In this document: positions 9,301 through 20,437 of the stretch, in pieces
How the letters are laid out: every line of letters starts with the position of its first letter
How positions within the stretch are numbered: position 1 is the stretch's first letter
Source of the DNA: Paralvinella palmiformis
Taxonomy: Eukaryota > Annelida > Polychaeta > Terebellida > Alvinellidae
NCBI GenBank assembly: GCA_025642065.1
Contig: JAODUP010000486.1
Coordinates: forward strand, 512,501-576,500
DNA: 64,000 nucleotides
Reading direction: 5' to 3'
Made by a program: the position numbers and the translations under genes
The notes under the pieces: generated by a model
Told to the model about the DNA's origin: nothing
Database searches by the model: none
What the model saw: the letters and a program-made list of their open reading frames with translations, nothing else

Positions 9301-12300
9301 CCGGTTGTGTTCTCATCATACTGGATTGTGAAATAAGTTCCACTTTCATTAATGTCCTCGACTAACTTCTTTTTGAAATATGGACTTAACCCATCAGATA
9401 TAAGATATGTAGCATTTGTTCTACTTAGGGAAAAACCTGAGGATATTTGACCAGGAAACATTGTTTTAAAGATATCACTGATACCATCACTGGAAGCAAA
9501 TGACCAATCTTCTACACACATTTTAATCGTCCACAAAATTTCAGCTTTGCAAATCTTCTCTGTCAGACTTTCATCTCAGAATGCCACAAGTGTATTAGTA
9601 GTTTTAGAGGTAGACGTTGAAGTGCTGGCACATGATTTTGAAATTTGTACATCTCCTAATACTTTCTGTCCTTTCTTAATCTTTTGAAGAACAATATGTT
9701 TAGCTCCCTTTGCATGTGCGATAATTTGGGCATTGCCAGAATTACTGCAGGAGAATCTTTTGTTGCACACCAAACACAGTGCTGATCTGGCTCACACCAT
9801 GTAGGCAAGAGGTTTCCCGGAGAGTCTTCCTCTGACAACCATCTTTCTTAGAACTTGGTATTTCCATGAGGCATGGCTAGTTAAATAGTTTAGTTCATAT
9901 AAATGTTCATATAACCTATCTGGTAACTAGTAGACTACATATATGTGGATATAATGGTACACAGGAGCTGAAATAAAAACAATTTAAACTTGTGTGAACA
10001 TGCAAACAAAGATATCTGAGCATAGTGTACCATTTCCTCAATATGTCCAAGAAAAAGGTTCACTTATACACTGAGGTATTTAGTTTACATATGCTACACA
10101 TTTTCATGCTGAATGAAAAGGAGGAAATTCCCTCAGTTGTATTTTCATTGGGAATCACCATGATTGATAATAAAATGAAGAGAAATACTCACCAAAAATT
10201 GACTCCATGATGTGTTGTGGTCAATGAGTAGCGAGGAGTCATTTTTGGGTAGAATCTAGGGAACACTCTCCAGCCAACTCAACCAATCTGGAAAACTTGA
10301 AAAAACTAGTTAAAAAATAGGGATAATACCAAAAAAGTAGGGGAAAGTAGGGAAAATAGGGAGGAGGTGAAAAAGTAGGGAAAATAGGGATCAGTGGCAG
10401 GCCTGAAATCATGAAAGTAATTAATAAAAAAATCAGATTTAACTTGTAGGCAAAATGAATGGAGTTTTAAGTATCGCTAGTTATTTGATAATGAAAATTG
10501 TCCGATAAGTAACAATTCAAGCAATATAAGAAAACAAAAGATACCCACCAACATGCCACATAGGTATTACGAGGGGTAATTTTGTACATTCTGCTATGAG
10601 CCTTCCTACACCTAGAATTGAGAGATCACTGATTAATATAACTTTCATATATGTATATAATTATGGTTATGGTTTGATACTGTTAGCATTGGTAGATCTG
10701 TCTATTGTTTTATTTTTTTAAACATAAATTCTTCACTACACAGAAGTATAGTTGTGTATTTATTTGGTGTTTTGCTTAGTTGAAACTAGATGAACTCACC
10801 CCACTTTAATCTCTTGTTTTCATTATTCATGACAATTCCACCTAAAAAACAAAATGTATTCATTAAATGTTCACCACACACACACACACACACATGATGG
10901 TATACAAAAATAACTTCTTGAATAATTACTTTTTGCTTATGGTAGCAAGAGCAAATTATAAATATTAAAAGACTATTGGCAGAAAGATCTAAACACCTTC
11001 AGGAAAGGTGTGAACCCACTCTCCCTGGTTTAACTTGTCCAAAACGAAGTCCATGCCTTGCTGGTATACACCATCACCACGAACAACGGGCACTACACGG
11101 CCCAGAGAAAAGAATCTACAGTGCCACTTTCTTGTAAACACTATGTCTGAAGCACCAAGTGTCCACCTCATAACCTCATTGTTGGTCACCAGGTGTGACC
11201 ATTTCAATACACCTAAAAACAAAAAATGCACTGAAAATTTAGACAGGAACTTCGGCATACTATTGAAATAGCATGAACAGGTTTTGGTAAATCATATTAA
11301 ATAAGTTAAGAATGGCCAAAACAAGCAATAACTGATACCATATTATCAGAAACAGATTTGTCCACTCATCATTTGGATGGATACCATTGCAACAATTTAA
11401 ATATTACACTCACTAAAAACTATAACAAGTGCCAGTTGGAATGAGCGAGTTCTTGATCATCCTCAGTGCTGATCACACCCGAGACATATAGCCCAGGAGT
11501 GACTTCCTAAGGAAACATCCTATAAGGTTACCAGTAAAAATTTAAACCCAGGCTTGGAGGTCTACAGCACAATGATTGTGATCTTTTTACTGTGCTAGTG
11601 CATTGCTAAAAGTGTCATTTATTAATGCTAGCATCATTTCATCAATGCAACTCTCATTAGTGAATAAGTTACATTTAGTGGATTTATTTTCATCAAACAA
11701 ACCCAATGTTGAATATTTAGCTAAAATAAGAATTCCACTTCTTAGCCTTCCTTCCTTAATAATTTAACAAAATAAGAAAGATCCTCATTTCATTTTTCAT
11801 TTGTTGACGACTTAAAATTGCAAAGTTGAGTCAACATGATATGAAATTTTATTTTTACAGCTATGTACATATGTGTGATAAAATATTAAATTTCATCTCA
11901 TAATAATATCTAATGCTGAATAATATGTACCATCATAATAATCATTTCATTAATAAGTAACTCCATTTATATATACATTTTTTGTATTAATATTTGATGT
12001 AATCATATTTACATTGCTAGAATTACAAGTATACAAATCATTGCTATCCTTGGAACAAATAAGGTTTATCACTGTTTTTCCTTGACACACTCCATCAACA
12101 ACTATCATATTCAATCACAGAATACTGTCCAGGCACTATTACCAGATTACTATATAAAATTTATTTTGTTCCAAACACAATACAATAATTGTATATATAT
12201 ATATGGAAGTAGAAATAGCATAAGATATTGATCATTAATAAAAGCAGTGATATAAAATATCAATTGATATAACAGATTTGTTAGGTTAGATTCTTAAGAT

Positions 12301-13456
12301 CCATGTTAGTAACAGCCATCTTTGATCAAAATAACTCGCACATTTATCAACTATGCTATTTTCAATGTATTAAGCCAACACACAGTACAATTTTCATCGC
12401 GTTTAAAGAATGTTTGAAACAATAACAATCATCATTTTAATGAAAACAAATTCGATCTAAACATTTAACCTGTATTTACATTCGACATCTCACAGAGTGA
12501 ACAATACACGATAACATACTTATTATTACTATGAACAACATCATAGTTGAATGAAACGAATCTACCAAATAGACGGACGAATCCGAACTGATGGTCCTCA
12601 TTCTCATGGTAGACAACAACATATTATTACGTACCCCATAACACTGGATCGTCCACACAGCATTTGTGATTAGACACAGTGATAAGAGGTTGTTCTTTGG
12701 GTCTATCTCCCACAGCGGCATGTAGAGCTTCTTTGTTATATACCGATATGGTGTTCATCCATTCTGTAACGAGCATAAAACTGGTTAGACTATAGTTACC
12801 TTAACAACGTCTAAATGTTTGGTCTTTATTTATAACGCCATTCCTTACAGATGCACTAACACCTGTTTACCTATTTGTGTTAGGGAAGCACGTATACTTC
12901 ATTAAACTCGTATTAATGGCCAATTAATTGCAATACATTAATAGATTAAATCTGTTAAGCGGTAAGTGCTTATTAAATCCAAATGTTATTCAATGAAAAG
13001 ATGAAATTTGTAAGGTCTCAATCAATTTCTAAACTTCAGGCAATCCAATCAACATTCCAAAGTTGGTTTGATTCGGTATTACAATCACTATGTGGAGTGG
13101 TGGAGAGTAACATTAAATCATAACGATTCTGTCATGGATTCAATCTTATTTAAGGATAACTAAAGGTCAAGTATAATAAACAAAAATTAGGTCAAATACT
13201 CCATAAAAATGCTTTTTTAAATTTTGTCTTATAAATAATAAAGCAATACAAAGTTTAATGAACAAACAACATCTCAAAGTTGATTCAAACATTTATTGAC
13301 AAACAAGTATAGCATTCAAAGCACAAGCATTTAAAAATAAAAAGTTATGATTTTAATCTTTTCATCAGGCCATTATAATCTAGCTTAAAAACAGGATGCA
13401 AATAATAAGCACTCACCAAACACCCAAGGACTTGGGAATTTGACAACAGGAAGCAT
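6310..13456 (-). CDS. TAZ: Tafazzin (cardiolipin transacylase), eight coding segments
   Basis: Tafazzin is a mitochondrial membrane-associated phospholipid-lysophospholipid transacylase that remodels cardiolipin. Coding segments on the minus strand, 5' to 3', are 13456-13417, 12763-12635, 11212-10997, 10841-10800, 10611-10549, 7163-7111, 6837-6760 and 6414-6310 (stop TGA). All introns are GT-AG and phases agree, giving 242 codons including stop. Segment 2 carries the acyltransferase HX4D motif ([11 protein letters not shown]). Segment 3 has [37 protein letters not shown] and the FPEG motif. Segments 4-6 read [21 protein letters not shown] and PYIPRLGK, and the last reads [15 protein letters not shown]. 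The human exon-5 insert is absent, as in the shorter human isoform. The product is about 20 residues shorter than that isoform because no N-terminal hydrophobic exon was found. The intron at 7164-10548 contains a hAT transposon. Confidence 0.93.
7274..10405 (-). mobile_element. Complete hAT-like DNA transposon in a tafazzin intron
   Basis: It is bounded by perfect 13-bp terminal inverted repeats CAGGCCTGCCACT (left) and AGTGGCAGGCCTG (right). The flanking duplication aaatca is at 7268-7273 and 10406-10411. The length is 3132 bp. Both subterminal zones carry several TAGGGA words in the same orientation on the plus strand. The interior encodes a broken minus-strand transposase, in the same direction as tafazzin. 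Removing the element and one TSD copy leaves an ordinary 247-bp intron. Confidence 0.88.
8004..9838 (-). pseudogene. hAT/ZBED-type transposase, frameshifted
   Basis: Read on the minus strand from 9838, an N-terminal finger region shows [19 protein letters not shown] with a following H, a BED-like C-x2-C...H-x-H arrangement split between two frames. Middle pieces at 9195-9536 contain [20 protein letters not shown] and [15 protein letters not shown] piece at 8557-9015 contains [20 protein letters not shown] and [17 protein letters not shown]. The C-terminus at 8004-8336 has [19 protein letters not shown] and LTSERSSLS, the dimerisation motif of hAT/ZBED-like transposases. At least four frame changes separate these pieces, so the protein cannot be made intact. 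It lies inside the transposon at 7274-10405. Confidence 0.82.
10873..10894 (+). repeat. Short (CA)n tract
   Basis: About ten CA units inside a tafazzin intron. Confidence 0.8.
11442..11605 (+). mobile_element. Interspersed repeat, family B (SINE-like), copy 2
   Basis: Paralogue of 5607-5745 (shared words listed there). It lies in the tafazzin intron between 11212 and 12635, on the opposite strand to the gene. Confidence 0.5.
13417..13456 (-). CDS. TAZ: Tafazzin first coding exon (start codon)
   Basis: ATG at 13454-13456 opens [13 protein letters not shown], which matches the usual tafazzin start pattern M-x-x-x-VKxPxP. It is followed by a strong donor, gtgagtgc. It ends in phase 1, so it can splice in frame straight to the segment at 12763 (joint codon GAA). 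In other animals a hydrophobic anchor of about 20 residues follows here. I could not find such an exon in the 650-base intron, so either it is missed, absent, or a short isoform is encoded. A stop codon lies just upstream of the ATG in the same frame. Confidence 0.65.
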
Positions 13457-13700
13457 TAGTATCTGTCAGATTAATACTATAAAAGCTCTACAGTTATGGA
13501 ACATTAAGGACAGATATGGACAAATGATGTATGAAATAGACTTTGGTTTCTGATAAGACTGGTTATCAAAACCTAATTAGACAACTACAATTTTAATGTG
13601 TACTAATTTAGTTGACAAAGTAGAGAAAACATAAACATATTTCCAATTCCTTTCCATCCTATGTTATAATATTCTTTATGGTCATAGTCACACAGTGTGT

Positions 13701-13863
13701 CTTTTTTGTGCACATGGTAGGCTAAATGGGCCGAGTGATCTCTAAAAGTAATGAAGTTAAGTCAAAGATGAAACACCCCTCAGATATGCCGACGCCGAGA
13801 TTAGAAGTCAGATGGTAGTGATCTGTAATTCAATGCGCTACCAGTTAGACCATGGAGGTGCCC
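13701..13863 (-). mobile_element. SINE-A, nearly full length
   Basis: The minus strand shows a head ending at 13863 (rc of ccatggaggtgccc) and a body with gctaaatgggccgag. Its tail lacks the long ATC run of other copies. It lies about 250 bases upstream of the tafazzin start. Confidence 0.7.
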
Positions 13864-13924
13864 TATGCAATGGATGGAAGATTATGTTAAATCTCATAAG
13901 AAAAAATGTCATTTTACAGAAAGA

Positions 13925-14185
13925 TGGAGCCAAAATACCATGAAGGTGGTCATTGCCAGAGTGTATTACTTCCTCAGGGGTCTTTAATGTCCTTCTTTTT
14001 AAAATTAATTCAGTGGAGACGACAGCGCCATTTAATGTGGTCAGCGATCCATGATGTTGTGAACTGAGAAATTAATCCCTGGAAATGTTTCAACCTCTTG
14101 ATGGGATCAAACCTGTGATCCTTGGCTGTTAGAGCAAATCCACCCTTTAGTACAAAGTGCAACATACTTAACCACTAGACTACTG
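13925..14185 (-). mobile_element. SINE-like repeat, family C, copy 1
   Basis: It aligns with 29008-29248 through shared words such as 'atggagccaaaatacc', 'gtggtcattgccagagtg', 'gagacgacagcgccattta' and 'ggatcaaacctgtgatcc'. On the minus strand its head carries a B-box-like GGTTTGATCC. It holds a 16-base extra stretch (attaatccctggaaat) after 'gagaa', exactly where segment A begins, and it runs uninterrupted across that boundary. Confidence 0.65.
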
Positions 14186-16679
14186 GTATATGCGTGCATG
14201 TGCATTTATGTGTGCATTTACTAAATACAGTGTAAACAAAACAACATGAGTATTTCATCACATTGAACTGACGTTGTGGGATGGATTTGACATGACTGTA
14301 ATTAACAGTATCCAGTACAGCTAGCCTGTCAGTTCACACTATGAAATGGATTTATTTAGTATGGCTAATTTCAGCTGTAACTCCCCTAGTGTACTTTCTA
14401 CGTGATTAAATTTGGTGTTACTAGAAATATTTTCATAATCATGGACTTATCATAATCATAGCTGTGTTTAAATTTCTGAAATTCTTTAATGTAGTGTCAC
14501 TATTACTTTATCAAATGCATGAACTGCAGACGGTTTGCTAACCTTGACTAGAGTCTAGCATCTTATGATTTCTTCATGTTGGGATAAAACAAGATTGGAA
14601 GTTTAACAGGCTTTGCCTCTTTTCTGTATATCTAGTATCAAGACTGAATACTGTACACCTAGACTCAGGTTGTTTCTTCGACATCAGTAATTAAAACAAA
14701 GTAAAATTGACAGTTTTAGTCGAAACAAATGCTTGTATTCATCATTCTTTAAACACGTAATTAATAACTTCTTTTTAAATCAATCAATATTTGATATTTC
14801 AATTAAAGGCCTCAGATTTGCTTCGGAGTAGTTTCAGAATATTTCAAAAGTAGATTTTATAAGTGGATCAAATTTTCTTTTAATGGCTTCATATCAATGC
14901 AAACCAAATAGATCAAAGAAACACACAAATGGTAAATTGTTCTTAAAATTCTGTATTAAAGGTTGTGGTGCTGAAATCAATGTCTTCGTTATCCAATTGG
15001 CCAAGACAGTGATACAGGAACATCCTTTTAAATCTGCCAGCGCCATCGTGAATGAACTAATCAGTATAAATGTCCCCATTCATGGCCCATGCACAGCACT
15101 TCCTAATATTGACACTGTGTCACACAATGCCAACTACCATCGATTGTTGTACAGATCAAGTCACTGTCTGAGTAGTGTAAATATCAAATTATCTTATTTG
15201 CAATGTATTCACAAGAAAATGGCACTAACATTTGGTGGTGCATGCATGTGTATATGTGTAGTCCTGGTCAACATTACATTATTATAATGCCTTAAATAAT
15301 AAATCTTTAAAAAGTTTTCCTCACTAGTGACTATTGTTCGTCCATTTACCTGCCAATAAATTGCTAATTGTGCCAGTAGTTACACATTTATCTATCAATT
15401 TATCTTAAACAGGTACTTATTTCACTTGTTATCTGTTCAATATATCACAATTTAGGTCTACAGGGACTCTGTCATAGCATAGCGAGATCTACTTTATTTC
15501 ACAGGGGCGAAGTCTACGTCTATCACTCTATGCCTCTACTCTAGACTTATCCCAAAATGAACACATTGTTAGGCTGAAAACCAAAATTCAGTTATCAGTC
15601 ACGCAGACCCGAAAGTGCCAAAGTCATGCTACGTCAATGTCACAAAATCTGACTTTCAACACTGACACTTGCTAAGATTAGATCTAACTCGAGAAGTTAA
15701 TTAATTATTTAACTTCAAAGGCAAAGCCAACTTACCCGCACATATTTTGGAAAAAACACCGCAAAGTGTTAGAGCAGTTTTGCTCTTTCTCATCCATTTC
15801 AAGGTTACTTTATTTGGTGGCGGAAAGGGCCACCCAAACTCTTTCGACATATTAATAATTCAATGAAAAAACATAATATTTAGATTTTTACAATACAAGC
15901 ACCGAGTAATGACCTTCACATTACTGTTCTACTTTATACCATTATATTTAGGAATAGGAAAGGCCCATAAAGATATCATATCATCTTTAACTTGAAATAT
16001 AGAGGTCTACGACTGAAATGGATAATGTATGTGCAAATCAAACATCGTATAATACAGACTAGCTAGTGGTAACTATGGAGGGGAGGACTAAAATACAACG
16101 TATGTATCGGAAAAAAGACAGAAAGGGCACACCGTCTTGTGTTATATGTAAGTCAACCAATTGCTAAATATATATGATTTTATGTTTTAATTGATAATTT
16201 TAATAAATTATAAAAGTACTTTGGGCCCCGACAATAATAAGTGACAATTAAGATCTTTTGTCTTGTATTTTATCTGCTTCGGACTAACATATACAAAGAG
16301 GGTTTTCTATTCACACAATACAATGCTTGGAGAAAAATGGCTAGTGGAATTTCAACCAGAAAAGTGTCATCTATTGCGAGTGACCAACAAACGCAGTGTG
16401 ATTCAGGAGGACTACACTATCCATATTCATACCCTGAAACCATCAAATACATTGGCGTGGAGCTGCACAATAAGTTTAGTTGGCAGAAAAAGCCACAGCA
16501 CAGCCCGCAAAGCAGATGTCACAGGTGCATTCTTCTAAAGAAACACGCGATGATGTCCAAGAGACACTATAGGGCCCAGTGCTACTCCACACTTGTTAGA
16601 CCTATCATGGAGTATGCCAGCACTATTTGGAACCCTCACACCCGGAAACATATTGACTACCTTGAGAAGACCCAGGGCC
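14071..16679. repeat. Segment A: donor copy of a 2.6 kb duplication
   Basis: It is nearly identical to 20720-23363, with roughly one substitution per 100 bases in the parts compared by eye plus a few small indels. Both borders cut through larger elements that are continuous here: a family C SINE at the left and a CR1-like LINE at the right. In copy B both are truncated exactly at the border. A is therefore the older arrangement. It contains an ORF at 14883-15287 and LINE RT sequence from 16322. Confidence 0.92.
14883..15287 (+). CDS. 134-residue ORF, weakly FLYWCH/MULE-like, function unknown
   Basis: An open frame of 134 codons with an ATG start. Residues about 15-60 contain HTNGKLFLKFCIKGCGAEIN and QEHPFKSASAIVNELISI, then TALPNIDTVSHNANYHR. 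The spacing (Cys pair in a 'K.GC.A.I' context, an A..IV segment, then LP......N..R) resembles the N-terminal region of MULE-associated FLYWCH proteins. The usual HxH and the transposase domain are missing. The last 30 residues are hydrophobic and Cys-rich. The paralogue at 21532-21936 differs by two residues. It could be a transposon-derived fragment, a small gene, or chance. No signal peptide was recognised. Confidence 0.3.
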   Translation: MASYQCKPNRSKKHTNGKLFLKFCIKGCGAEINVFVIQLAKTVIQEHPFKSASAIVNELISINVPIHGPCTALPNIDTVSHNANYHRLLYRSSHCLSSVNIKLSYLQCIHKKMALTFGGACMCICVVLVNITLL

Positions 16680-17130
16680 GCTCTGCTATATATGTTTTGG
16701 TCAAGACTTCCAGAGAACCAGTAGCGTCACACAGATGATGACACAACTTGGATCGTAATCGCTAGCAGAGCGTCGTGCCAAGCCTGGTGCGCATCCCAGT
16801 GTGGTCCTATCTGACCCCTGTGATATCAGCCACCAGAGGGAACACTATAAAAGTCTTCATCCCGTATTGCAGAACAATAACAATGCAGTACTCCTTCCCG
16901 GATACAGCCCCCCCCCCCAGATGTTGCGGAAGCTCAGTCATTGGAGTCACTTAAGACCAGACTCCATGGCTGTCTCCTAATATGAGTTAGCTAACAGTAC
17001 CTTGTATATAGCCACGCATATTGCAGGACTTAAATTTGTACAGTCACACCGCCACCACTCTCACTAGTGCAACAGTACACAATATCCAAGTTTGGTTTTG
17101 TACTTATTAGGAAGAAGAAGAAGAGTATAA
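16322..17130 (+). pseudogene. CR1/L2-like LINE, RT C-terminal part and 3' end
   Basis: Plus-strand translation in shifting frames gives EKWLVEFQPEKCHLLRVTNK, then STLVRPIMEYASTIWNPHT and HIDYLEKTQGR. After 16800 comes the terminal motif 'YSFPDTA...PPDVAEAQSLESLKTRL', a typical end of CR1-like ORF2 ('W..LP..VV.A.SL..FK..L'). It ends in a 3' region finishing with an AAG microsatellite tail (gaagaagaagaag, near 17115). Frameshifts and stops make it dead. The stretch up to 16679 is shared with copy B; the rest is unique to this locus. Confidence 0.75.
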
Positions 17131-17640
17131 ATTAATGTTATGAATTACATATAGATCACAAAATAAAAATATATAGAGATTCTGTAGAATTCGTTTTGAC
17201 TGTTGATAATTAATCAGCCAGGTAAAGACAATGTGTCTAACTTGAAGTTTGGAAGATCATGTATTTGGTTTGGATTCTTGTTAAATACTATTTCCTGGCC
17301 AGTGTTTTCATGGTCACGATATAACCCTTTCTCCGATGACCCGAGTAAAGCAAGTTGCTGAGAAAGTTATTTTAATTCGTGGCTTTACTAAAGCAGTCGC
17401 TGAACGTCTACTATATATGTCTTCAAATCTGTAGGTTAATTGAGCTATTTCTTACATACATCTGCAATAATGGATGTATTTGGATGCTAGATATTTACTA
17501 TTTCCCTTGGTAAATGGAGAAGAATAGTTCAGTCCGAGTGGTAATCACACTTTAATACCTAATTATTACACAACGAAATGAAAATTGGACTGACCAATAC
17601 AATTTGGGTTAATTTAACCAGGATGGATCACTAATTGATT
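17131..17640. other. No gene seen
   Basis: AT-rich intergenic sequence without coding signal. Confidence 0.4.
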
Positions 17641-17654
17641 TGGCTAATGTCCAT

Positions 17655-17765
17655 ATTGATCCATATTTGGATCACCTAATAGTGGCATGCCACAGGGCAC
17701 AATTTTTAAGGAGCTGTCTAGTATATATATGAATGACCTGGACGCAGCACAAAAGACAAATAATT
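17655..17765 (+). pseudogene. LINE RT scrap (palm motif)
   Basis: Plus-strand translation shows SGMPQGTIFKELSSIYMNDL, matching the RT block 'G(V/M)PQG(T/S)..GPLLF.IY.NDL' with the GP changed. Nothing further is intact. Confidence 0.5.
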
Positions 17766-17934
17766 TAGTCATCTGTATTTTACTGGTATTCTTTAATCTC
17801 TTTTCTGAATACAGCATACTAATGTAAATTTTAACTGGCACCAGTTTGTAGCTCATTTGCAGGATTTGTTCCAGGGAGCTCATATATGACGCAGCTGTTG
17901 GTAACATTGGAACTGTGGACTAAATGGCTGAATA

Positions 17935-18305
17935 AAGGAGAACCCTTAGAAAGCATTTGATAGTGTCCCCCATAATCGCTTGATCTTGAAGCTATAGGAG
18001 TGGATCAGGGACTTTTTGTTTGGTCGAAAGCAGAGAGTGTTAGTCAATGATAGTCTGTCAACCTGGGCTGAAGTCCTTGGTGGAATCCCTCAGGGCAGCG
18101 TATCCTCTTCGTCATATTTATCAACAGTCTCCCAGAAATGGTTGCAAGTACTGCAAAGATAGTATAACATCATAGGAGGACCGTCAAAAATCTAAACTGA
18201 CCTTGATGTGCTTGTTAAGTGGTCAGAGGATTGGCAGCTAGGGTTCAATGAAGGGAAGTGCAAAGTCCTGCACCTAGGATCTAGAAACATGACTACCATA
18301 TGAAG
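17935..18305 (+). pseudogene. CR1-like LINE RT palm fragment
   Basis: The translation gives KAFDSVPHNRLILKL, FGRKQRVLVNDSLSTWAEV, GGIPQGSV, FINSLPEMV, then LVKWSEDWQLGFNEGKCKVL and HLGSRN. These are consecutive RT blocks of CR1/Jockey-type LINEs. The region that should contain the catalytic YADD box is deleted. Several stops and frameshifts are present. Confidence 0.75.
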
Positions 18306-18658
18306 GGATGGCTAAATGTCCGCTGGTTAAATGTTCATCAGTTTCCACGATGGCCTCATAACATACAGATAATTTTCGATGTGCGAGAATACCCCCCCCC
18401 GGGGGTCTTATAACGATCAAACAGCGTGTGATGGGCTACTCATTACACTCCACATTTTCGTAATTGAAAGAGTCTCTGAGATAATAAAGTCTTAACTTGT
18501 AAATCCAATCTGGCACTCACAATCGGAATGCGTCTATTCAACGCAGGCGTGTGGCTTTTGATGCGCGTTTTTGTGTAATTAATGGAAATTAATTAAGTTT
18601 AAAGATTGCCGCAAACGACTGCGATCCGGGATGAGTTTGCACCGGGCAAACTCGTCCT
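18306..18658. other. No gene seen; poly-C run
   Basis: Non-coding sequence with a run of ten C near 18391 followed by GGGGG. Confidence 0.4.
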
Positions 18659-18845
18659 TAGGGAATAGAGATCTTAGGGAGCCTGGATGATCAATTTGCT
18701 ATGGAGTATTAACATGTGTTATCTGGTAAATAAGTTTGGGGGCAAACCCTACCGTAGGGGATAGATATCTTAGGAAACCTGGATGATCAATTTGCTATGG
18801 ACTATTAACTAATGTTAACTGGTAAATAAGTTTGGGGCAATGTGT
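18659..18845 (+). repeat. Two-copy tandem repeat, 96-bp period
   Basis: The copies start at 18659 and 18755. Each contains 'cctggatgatcaatttgcta' and 'ctggtaaataagtttgggg', and they differ at about a dozen positions. It lies beside the 3' end of the Gypsy element and could belong to its missing LTR region. Confidence 0.8.
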
Positions 18846-18924
18846 TCGAAACATTTCTCAAATGCAGATGCCTGTCGCTCTGTTCCGCACGCTAGCCAGA
18901 TTTACATGTGGTTTAGTTTCCCCC

Positions 18925-18952
18925 ACCATCCTCCCCTGTCTACCATCCAATA
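18925..18952 (-). other. Candidate polypurine tract of the Gypsy element
   Basis: The minus strand is rich in A and G (gggaggatggtgggggaaac on that strand), downstream of the integrase region. This is the place expected for plus-strand priming. An LTR should follow but is not recognisable. Confidence 0.35.
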
Positions 18953-19503
18953 ACGACTAGTTAAACAAGAATAAGGGTTGACAATTACATGATTAGCTAT
19001 ACTTATTATCACATTTAAGTTGGCAGAATTATGGCTTCCCAGTCCCAACAGAAAGAATATACATGTATATGTATTTATTGGTTTACACGTTGGGGATTTC
19101 TTTATCATTTTTCCTTACAAATTTCTGAGTATTGCGTCGAGATTGTCGTAGGGTTCGAAACTATCATGTTCTGGGGCATAGTTTTTCCATCTTACTTTGT
19201 ATTCAGTATTTCCACTGGCATTTGTCCGTTTACCTAGTATTTTTAAATGGGATATACCTTGTCCGATTTCTTTTTGGGATCAGATTTCTTCACTTGCGAT
19301 GTATCGGCAGGTTTCGCATCGGAGGGTAGGTTATTTACAATAGGTTCCCCTCCACCAGATTGACTCTCGTGATTAGGTTTATCAGAAGTATTGGGTTTGA
19401 TTATCATTGAGTTCGTCCTCTGTGACTTCTAGGGGTGGAAACATCTCGCCACCTATAGGAATGTCACCTTCTGAGGGGAACTCGTGTCGGGATATAAGTC
19501 GCT

Positions 19504-20340
19504 TCAGTCTATTGGCGTGGATAGGCACACGGGACGATTTGAGCTTAGCCATCGCAGTTTATAGTTAACCGGGGAGATATTTTCTGTAATAACAAACGGA
19601 TCTCGCCAGAACGTAGAGAGCTTTTTAGAAAGTCTCTCCTTGACTACAGGTACGTACAGATACACTTGATCTCCTACACGGAAATTAACATAATTTTGCG
19701 ATCGGTCGTAATGTTTTTTCATGTGTGCCTGGTGTTCTTGAAGTCGTTCATCAGCTATCTCGTGTGCAACATGCAGTTTGCCATTAAACTTCTCCGTGAG
19801 TCCGTCTGTCTCAGGTCTATAAGCAGTGGTGTTTGCCTTCTTAACACGGAACAACCGACATGTTTGGCTTACAATTTGCTGAGGAAATTCTTTCCTTGAT
19901 CGCTTAGGAGAACTGACGGCGCAGCGTGATGGAATATAATTTGACTGACTAGTATGTCGGCAAAATGGTCGGCCTTTTGATGACGGATCGGAAAGGCTTC
20001 GGCCCACTTGGTTAAGTAATCCGTGAAAAATATGATGTACTTGTTTCCGGAACGTGATCGTTTCAGAGGACCTATTACATCAACACCAACTCGTTCAGAG
20101 GCTTCTCCCACGGGAATCAGGAGTAAGGGAGCCTTGGTGCGCCTCTGGGGGTGCTTATTATGGCTACACACACCGCAGGAACGCACATAGTTTGTATGTC
20201 ACCATATATACCAGGCCAATAATATTTCAATCGCATTTTGGCATATAAATGGTTTATGCCTATATGACACCCTGTTATTTCGTCATGATTTAACTCCAAG
20301 ACTCGAGTGACATATAACATAGGGATGGCTAATTAAACGA
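19504..20340 (-). pseudogene. Gypsy integrase, frameshifted and internally deleted
   Basis: The N-terminal HHCC zinc-binding region is at 20340-20150 (HDEITGCHIGINH, then RSCGVCSHNK after a frame change). The core has VGVDVIGPL (first D), VLLSDQGKNFLS (second D) and RPETDGLTEKFN (catalytic E), again split by a frameshift. After TEKFN about a hundred residues usual in the family are missing, and the frame continues with VAHEIADERLQEH and then FRVGDQVYLYVPVVKERLS and WRDPFVITENI, a GPY/F-type module. No chromodomain was seen. Confidence 0.85.
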
Positions 20341-20437
20341 GGTGACACTCACGCCCCATGTGGGTGCTTTTGCATAGAGTGTCTATATAAGAGACCATCA
20401 ATTATGGAAAAGTCTGGAGCCATAGTTAATGCGTTTC

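Noticed and set aside
14071..16679. Segment A/B as a DNA transposon with ccctgg/ccaggg ends
   Set aside because: The 6-bp inverted match is too short, there is no target duplication of transposon type, and both borders cut older elements that are continuous at A.
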